This document shows, piece after piece, positions 60,378 to 64,000 of a stretch of DNA of 64,000 nt (position 1 is the stretch's first letter; each line of letters opens with the position of its first letter). The translations under genes were made by a program, and so were the position numbers. The notes under the pieces are model-generated. The model made no database searches and was not told the origin of the DNA. It was given only the letters and a program-made list of their open reading frames with translations. The stretch is from an uncultured Oscillospiraceae bacterium (GTDB lineage Bacteria; Bacillota; Clostridia; Oscillospirales; Oscillospiraceae): positions 186,001 to 250,000 of the forward strand of contig CALWVV010000001.1 of assembly GCA_944385035.1 (NCBI GenBank), in the 5' to 3' direction.

Positions 60378-60902
60378 TTATTTTATTGTCTCATTGGACA
60401 CCCCGGTCATACACAGCGCCATCCGCTCCAGCCCCGTTCCAAGTCCCTCAACCCCTGCGCACCGGCTGAAACGGGTATTGACGGCATGATCCAGCAAAGG
60501 CTGGGCCTGGCTGGCGGTGTCCAGGCACAAGTCCAGCGAGAGCACATCCTCCCAGGCCCGGTTGAGAAAGGCCACTTCCCTTCGGCCGTGGGTACGGGTG
60601 AGTTCCATCCTTCCTCCCTGAAGCAGATACTCCTCTGTTTGCCGGGTGGAAAAACCGGCGGCTGCAAAGCTCTCCTGAAGTCCCTCCCGAAACAGGCCGA
60701 AGATGTCTCCCCACTGAATGGGGGTTACGTCATAGCGCACAAAGGTATACCGGCTATAGCAGTGGACCGCCAGCAAACTCTTGTTCCCCCGCAGGTCGAT
60801 CACGTGCAGGTCCCAGCAGAATCTCCGGTCCGGCGACCTGCCGTAGGGCGGCGTTTTTACGTTCCGAAACCGCTGGAGCGGAAAGGTCAGTCCTAACTCC
60901 AT
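60378..60902 (-). CDS. DUF6933-like protein
   Basis: A 174-residue protein. The central part (WDLHVIDLRGNKSLLAVHCYSRYTFVRYDV and IFGLFREGLQESFAAAGFS) has the strand-helix spacing of DUF6933 proteins; function unknown. GAGGTGAAGGA leads into the ATG at 60902, which lies 10 bp inside the end of the phosphodiesterase gene, so the pair is coupled. Last gene of the cat-def operon run. Confidence 0.6.
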   Translation of the reverse strand: MELGLTFPLQRFRNVKTPPYGRSPDRRFCWDLHVIDLRGNKSLLAVHCYSRYTFVRYDVTPIQWGDIFGLFREGLQESFAAAGFSTRQTEEYLLQGGRMELTRTHGRREVAFLNRAWEDVLSLDLCLDTASQAQPLLDHAVNTRFSRCAGVEGLGTGLERMALCMTGVSNETIK

Positions 60903-61360
60903 TCCTTCACCTCGTGGGGGATTGTGATTTTCTCTACCTGAATCTTCCCATGGGACACCTCCGCCATCATCATGGTGATCTCCTGATGGAACCGCCGGGG
61001 CCCGCAGGAGCCGGGATTCAGCCAAAGGATCCCCTCCTTTTCCTCCTGCACATACTTGTGGGAATGGCCAAACACCACCACGTCCGCATCGGAGAGGTCC
61101 GCCGGAACCTCTTTCCGGTTATGGACCATAAAAAAGGTCATACCGCCCAGTGTAACGGTCAAGTGATGGGGGATTTCCTCCGCCCACTGCTTGTCATTGT
61201 TGCCCCGGACGACGTAGAGAGGGGCGTATTGGCTCAGTTCCTCTACAATTGCCTGCTGATTGATGTCTCCGCCGTGGAGAATGGCATCGGCCGTTTTCAA
61301 CTGTTCCAGCACCTGAGGCCGCAGCAGGCCGTGGGTGTCGGAGAGAATGGCAAGTCTCAT
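60893..61360 (-). CDS. YfcE/MJ0936-family metallophosphodiesterase
   Basis: A 155-residue calcineurin-like phosphodiesterase with the full metal set: DTHG (8-11), GGD (about 36-38), GNND (about 58-61), and GHSH (about 102-105). Related enzymes split phosphodiesters in vitro and their cell substrate is unclear. GAGAGGAG precedes the ATG at 61360 by 5 nt. Confidence 0.92.
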   Translation of the reverse strand: MRLAILSDTHGLLRPQVLEQLKTADAILHGGDINQQAIVEELSQYAPLYVVRGNNDKQWAEEIPHHLTVTLGGMTFFMVHNRKEVPADLSDADVVVFGHSHKYVQEEKEGILWLNPGSCGPRRFHQEITMMMAEVSHGKIQVEKITIPHEVKEWS

Positions 61361-61426
61361 ATAAGCTCCTCTCATCCTGCTTCCATGCGCCGGATTTGTT
61401 CCAGATCTCCGCTGTGCGGGGTCTCG

Positions 61427-61885
61427 TTATGCTTGGTTCATTCGCGCTTGCAGATCCCGGTAAAATCTGCGGGCCTTCTCCAGGTCACGCTTGTTGGGGC
61501 GGCCCTTGGCAATGCCTCCCACCAGCTTGAAGGGGCCGAAGGTATCATACCCTTTACAGGAAAACTCTCCCAAAACCGGGCAATTCTTCTCCCCAGCAAT
61601 GTCTGCCGCGGCTTTTGCACCGCTGCCCTTGGCCCCTCCGTAGGTATAGACGAAGAATACCGGTTTCCTCTGGGGCAAATACTGCCGGGCAAACTCCACC
61701 ACGGCCTTCTGAAATGCAAAACCATAGATCCCGGAGGCAAAACCGACGCAGTCATAGCTCTCCAGCCGTACACTCTGGCGCACAGTCACATCAATCAGCT
61801 CCACATCCCCCTCCTCTGCCATGGCCTGCAGCACCTTCAAGGTATTTCCGTGGTGACGGGAATAGTAGCAAATGGCGGTTTTCAT
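61427..61885 (-). CDS. Flavodoxin family protein
   Basis: A 152-residue flavodoxin with the FMN phosphate loop YYSRHHGNTLKVL (about 7-19), the mid SGIYGFAFQKAV and the FVYTYGGAKGSGAK ring-binding region. It would carry electrons in low-iron or redox-stress conditions. GAGGAGGG is 7 nt before the ATG at 61885. It follows the TIGR04076 gene by 13 bp. Confidence 0.9.
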   Translation of the reverse strand: MKTAICYYSRHHGNTLKVLQAMAEEGDVELIDVTVRQSVRLESYDCVGFASGIYGFAFQKAVVEFARQYLPQRKPVFFVYTYGGAKGSGAKAAADIAGEKNCPVLGEFSCKGYDTFGPFKLVGGIAKGRPNKRDLEKARRFYRDLQARMNQA

Positions 61886-61898
61886 CGCTTGTCCCTCC

Positions 61899-62213
61899 TC
61901 AGTCCGCATTCTCGTCCATAGCTTCCACCAGAAAGCTCACCGGACGAAAGCCGTCGTTGCAGGAAAGCATGGCGGACTTTGGATCTTTCATCCAGCCGTC
62001 GTAAAAGTTCTCTCCGCCGTGGCTCAGGGCCAGCACAAATGGGGAGAGGGTATCCCAGGCACTTTGGCAAAACCCCTCGGGCTTCTCCCAGCCGTTGGCG
62101 AGGAACACCTGGCCTTCCTCCATATTGCAGGCGTGGGAGATGGGGTTTTCATACTGTGCCATCAAGTCCTCATATCGGGCCACGCGCATAACCGTAATTT
62201 TGCATTTTTTCAT
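61899..62213 (-). CDS. TIGR04076 family protein
   Basis: A 104-residue protein of the TIGR04076 group: KKCKITVMRVARYEDLMAQYE, EGQVFLANGWEKPEGFCQSAWDTLSPFVLALSHGG, and CNDGFRPVSFLVEAM. The family, common in anaerobes, is of unknown function and often found with flavoproteins. Start overlaps the def stop by 4 bp (ATGA). Confidence 0.85.
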   Translation of the reverse strand: MKKCKITVMRVARYEDLMAQYENPISHACNMEEGQVFLANGWEKPEGFCQSAWDTLSPFVLALSHGGENFYDGWMKDPKSAMLSCNDGFRPVSFLVEAMDENAD

Positions 62214-62623
62214 ATGAGAATCCCCTCACAGTGGTCAATTTCATGCTGAATGATCTGGGCTGTCCAGCCGGTGAAGGTCTTCAGCCGTTCCTGAAATTTT
62301 TCATTCTGCCAGCGCACCTTGATGGACTTCCACCGCCTGGCCGGACGGGTGCCGGTGAGGGAGAGGCACCCCTCCTCCGTGTCATAAGGCCCGGATTTTT
62401 TGATAATTTCGGGGTTAAACATGACCATGTATTCCCCCTCGTTATCAAAGGCAATGATGCGCTTATTTTCTCCGATCATGTTGGCCGCCATGCCCACACA
62501 GCCGCTTTTGTGGTGCTCCAATGTCTCCAGCAGGTCAGCGGCGATGGAACGATCCTCCGGCGTAGCAGGCTGTGCCCTCTGGGTCAAAAAGGTCTCGTCT
62601 TTACAGATCTCTCGAATCATCAT
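62210..62623 (-). CDS. def: Peptide deformylase (variant motif 1)
   Basis: Removes the N-formyl group from new proteins. The 137-residue protein has the metal ligands Cys86 in EEGCLSLTG and His127/His131 in QHEIDH with catalytic Glu128. Motif 1 reads GCVGMAANMIG, with Asn in place of the usual Gln of GxGxAAxQ. It ends soon after HEIDHCEGILI, short of the C-terminal helix found in long forms. Coupled by ATGA overlaps to the acetyltransferase gene before and the TIGR04076 gene after, so it is an accessory deformylase rather than the def-fmt housekeeping copy. Confidence 0.9.
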   Translation of the reverse strand: MMIREICKDETFLTQRAQPATPEDRSIAADLLETLEHHKSGCVGMAANMIGENKRIIAFDNEGEYMVMFNPEIIKKSGPYDTEEGCLSLTGTRPARRWKSIKVRWQNEKFQERLKTFTGWTAQIIQHEIDHCEGILI

Positions 62624-63276
62624 TGGCTCTCCTTATGTTCTTGAATGGCCGCAGATTCATCCAGCCGCGCCTGAAGATGATTGACAAAACGGCACAGGTG
62701 AAAGCCGTCGCATACTGCATGGTGCACCTGCACCGCCAGGGGCAGCAACGTCTTGCCATCCTCTTCATGGTACTTGCCCATGGTGAAGATGGGCAGCAGA
62801 AAATCATATCCCTTCTGCAGATTCAGGTTGAACCCTTCAAACCCGGCCCACGGGAGCATGGACACTGGGAAGGTGTTCTCTGGAGTGTTCGGTTTGGCTT
62901 CCATGCCCAGATTCCCGCCATACTCCTCCATATCCCGCTGGTACGCCTGGCAGAAGGCATCATAGTCCGGCGTATATTCCGTCCAAAGGTTGGAGAAGGT
63001 CTCACTCTCCTTGTGGAAAATGGTGTAGCAGGGGTGCATCCGGTCATAGATCCCCAGCCTTCCCGCCCCATCCAACGCGGTACGGAATTCCTCCCGGCAA
63101 TTTACTTCTGCAGCAATGTGATACAGCATGGTCGGATATAGCTTCTCTCCCCGCTGGCGAAGGGCAGTAATATCCAACGGAAACACTGCACTGTAGGTAC
63201 AGGGAACCTGAGCGAAATAGTGGTCAAAATATTCCTTTCGGGCCCAGTGCTCCCGGTCAATGGGGGTAAATATCAT
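62620..63276 (-). CDS. cat: Type A chloramphenicol O-acetyltransferase-like enzyme
   Basis: A 218-residue trimer-type acetyltransferase. It matches clostridial CatP closely: WARKEYFDHYFAQVPCTYS, KLYPTMLYHIA, LGIYD, CYTIFHKESETFSNLWTEY, and the catalytic QVHHAVCDGFH motif (about 183-193). Acetyl-CoA would be transferred to chloramphenicol; some chromosomal homologues act on other hydroxyl compounds. AAGGAGG is 10 nt before the ATG and a promoter lies at 63330-63358. It heads a coupled operon. No transposase or plasmid gene flanks it. Confidence 0.88.
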   Translation of the reverse strand: MIFTPIDREHWARKEYFDHYFAQVPCTYSAVFPLDITALRQRGEKLYPTMLYHIAAEVNCREEFRTALDGAGRLGIYDRMHPCYTIFHKESETFSNLWTEYTPDYDAFCQAYQRDMEEYGGNLGMEAKPNTPENTFPVSMLPWAGFEGFNLNLQKGYDFLLPIFTMGKYHEEDGKTLLPLAVQVHHAVCDGFHLCRFVNHLQARLDESAAIQEHKESQ

Positions 63277-63329
63277 TGTAATGCTTCCTCCTTGGCTGAC
63301 TTCGCAAATTCTTATATATTCATGTTGAC

Positions 63330-63358
63330 ATTATACGGTCTTCCGAACTGAAAGGCAA
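63330..63358 (-). promoter_or_regulatory. Promoter of the cat-def operon
   Basis: On the minus strand TTGCCT (63358-63353), 17-nt spacer, TATAAT (63335-63330). No leader-peptide attenuator of the inducible-cat type is seen before the ATG. The gap 63277-63675 otherwise shows only the upstream promoter of the lipoprotein gene. Confidence 0.78.
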
Positions 63359-63442
63359 TTCCTTTTCCCCAGCACAGGTCACGGAATCAAATCATTTTTA
63401 CTGCCCTGTTTCCAGAAAAAATGTACTTTTTTATCAATTCTG

Positions 63443-63471
63443 TTGAAGTAATTCTCATTTTATGATACATT
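63443..63471 (+). promoter_or_regulatory. Putative promoter of the lipoprotein gene
   Basis: TTGAAG (63443-63448), 17-nt spacer, TACATT (63466-63471); about 200 nt of leader would follow. Confidence 0.5.
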
Positions 63472-63675
63472 GACACTACCACAGAGCAAAATACTGACGC
63501 GGTCCCCATACATTTTGAATGGGCCTTCTCCTTTTCCCTGTGTATGGCAGCCCAGGCTGATATACCACACCATTTGCGTCTCATCACAATTTGATCTGGC
63601 AGCGGCCGTGGCAAGGGAGGCATTTGGGGCCCTAGGCAATCTTCTCCGGAAGCAAAAGAGGAAGGATGTTGCACA

Positions 63676-64000
63676 ATGAAAAAATTACTCGCATTACTCT
63701 CCGCGTTTATGCTGCTGTCACTTTGCGCCTGCACAAATACAGGCAGCACTTCTCAGGGCACTTCTCAGAGCCCCTCTCAAAGCACCTCTCAGAGCGCTGA
63801 ATCCAGCTCAGAAGATTCCAAGATACTGTACGATTATTCGCTGAAAGCCGGGGAAACGACCGAGGTCTACGATGTGACCTTTGATCAAATGGTTACGGTT
63901 ACCATTGACCCGGCCAGTACCCGCGATGGCGGCAGCGAATTGCGCAGCAACATCTATTTTGACAACTGTACCTTCAACGCCGGCCTTACCATCGTGGGTG
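63676..64000 (+). CDS. Lipoprotein of unknown function (3' end outside window)
   Basis: The first 108 residues are in the window. A signal peptide MKKLLALLSAFMLLSLCAC ends in a lipobox-type LCAC, followed by a Ser/Thr/Gln-rich spacer with TSQSPSQSTSQS-type repeats (about 22-46) and the start of a beta-rich domain (KAGETTEVYDVTFDQMVTVTIDPAST). AAGGA precedes the ATG. It is exported and lipid-anchored; no function can be named from this part. Confidence 0.85.
   Translation, partial: MKKLLALLSAFMLLSLCACTNTGSTSQGTSQSPSQSTSQSAESSSEDSKILYDYSLKAGETTEVYDVTFDQMVTVTIDPASTRDGGSELRSNIYFDNCTFNAGLTIVG

Noticed and set aside
62620-63276. Mobile resistance cassette around cat
   Set aside because: No transposase, integrase, plasmid gene or direct repeats flank it, and it is translationally coupled to def, so recent mobilisation is not supported.
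63470-63679. A 69-codon frame upstream of the lipoprotein gene
   Set aside because: No ribosome site and no protein-like pattern; it lies in what should be the leader of the lipoprotein gene.

Overview
The window looks like a chromosomal segment of an anaerobic, moderately GC-rich Firmicute of the Oscillospiraceae/Ruminococcaceae type (Flavonifractor, Intestinimonas or Lawsonibacter-like). This is an inference from gene content and style: a FabK/FabT-type FASII operon, a CIRCE-controlled clpB, a T-box thrS, a CD1247-type gene beside efp, desulfoferrodoxin, a dgt-dnaG-rpoD operon, an FHA-SEDS/PBP pair and a TatD/radical SAM pair, with near-consensus SigA promoters and strong AGGAGG ribosome sites. 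There is no insertion sequence, phage gene or CRISPR array.

Layout. 0-9.3 kb: end of a membrane/zinc-ribbon gene, clpB with CIRCE, a CD1247-domain gene, efp, a SpoVB-like flippase, a crotonase, a frameshifted AEC permease, rplL-rplJ with leader. 9.3-12.2 kb: T-box-thrS, then about 700 bp without a recognised gene but with a minus-strand promoter and terminator. 12.2-26.4 kb: DUF2461, a VanW-family protein, an XpaC-like protein, CBS-folA-thyA, rpoD-dnaG-dgt, a nuclease lipoprotein, NhaC antiporter, amidase, superoxide reductase. 26.6-30.0 kb: tRNA-Ser and a PBP/SEDS pair. 30.1-41.0 kb: one 13-gene fatty-acid operon (acpP, accB, accC, accD, accA, fabH, fabK, a second flavin-dependent enzyme, fabD, fabG, fabF, fabZ, fabT) read from a single strong promoter with three tandem 14-bp repeats at its start point. 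41.1-42.6 kb: tatD and its radical SAM partner.

42.6-64 kb is accessory in character: a SorC-controlled dhaL-dhaK-lsrF-like-VOC operon with three GTTAC-type operators; a PF09818 ATPase; a TetR locus; a cupin/carboxymuconolactone decarboxylase fusion with an FMN reductase; a glycosyltransferase next to a Thr-rich choice-of-anchor A protein and a small protein sharing its C-terminal domain; an alcohol dehydrogenase with a LysR regulator; a ferredoxin/membrane 4Fe-4S/DUF6132 cassette; DUF2200; an XRE regulator; and a tightly coupled operon of chloramphenicol-acetyltransferase-like enzyme, peptide deformylase, TIGR04076 protein, flavodoxin, phosphodiesterase and a DUF6933-like protein. The window ends inside a lipoprotein gene.

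Most promising for new biology are the Thr-rich surface-protein/glycosyltransferase cluster, the unassigned transcription unit at 11.6-12.1 kb, the DhaKL-LsrF operon without a DhaM, the cat-def coupled operon, and the tandem-repeat operator of the fatty-acid operon. All names come from reading translated sequence and motifs, with no database search.
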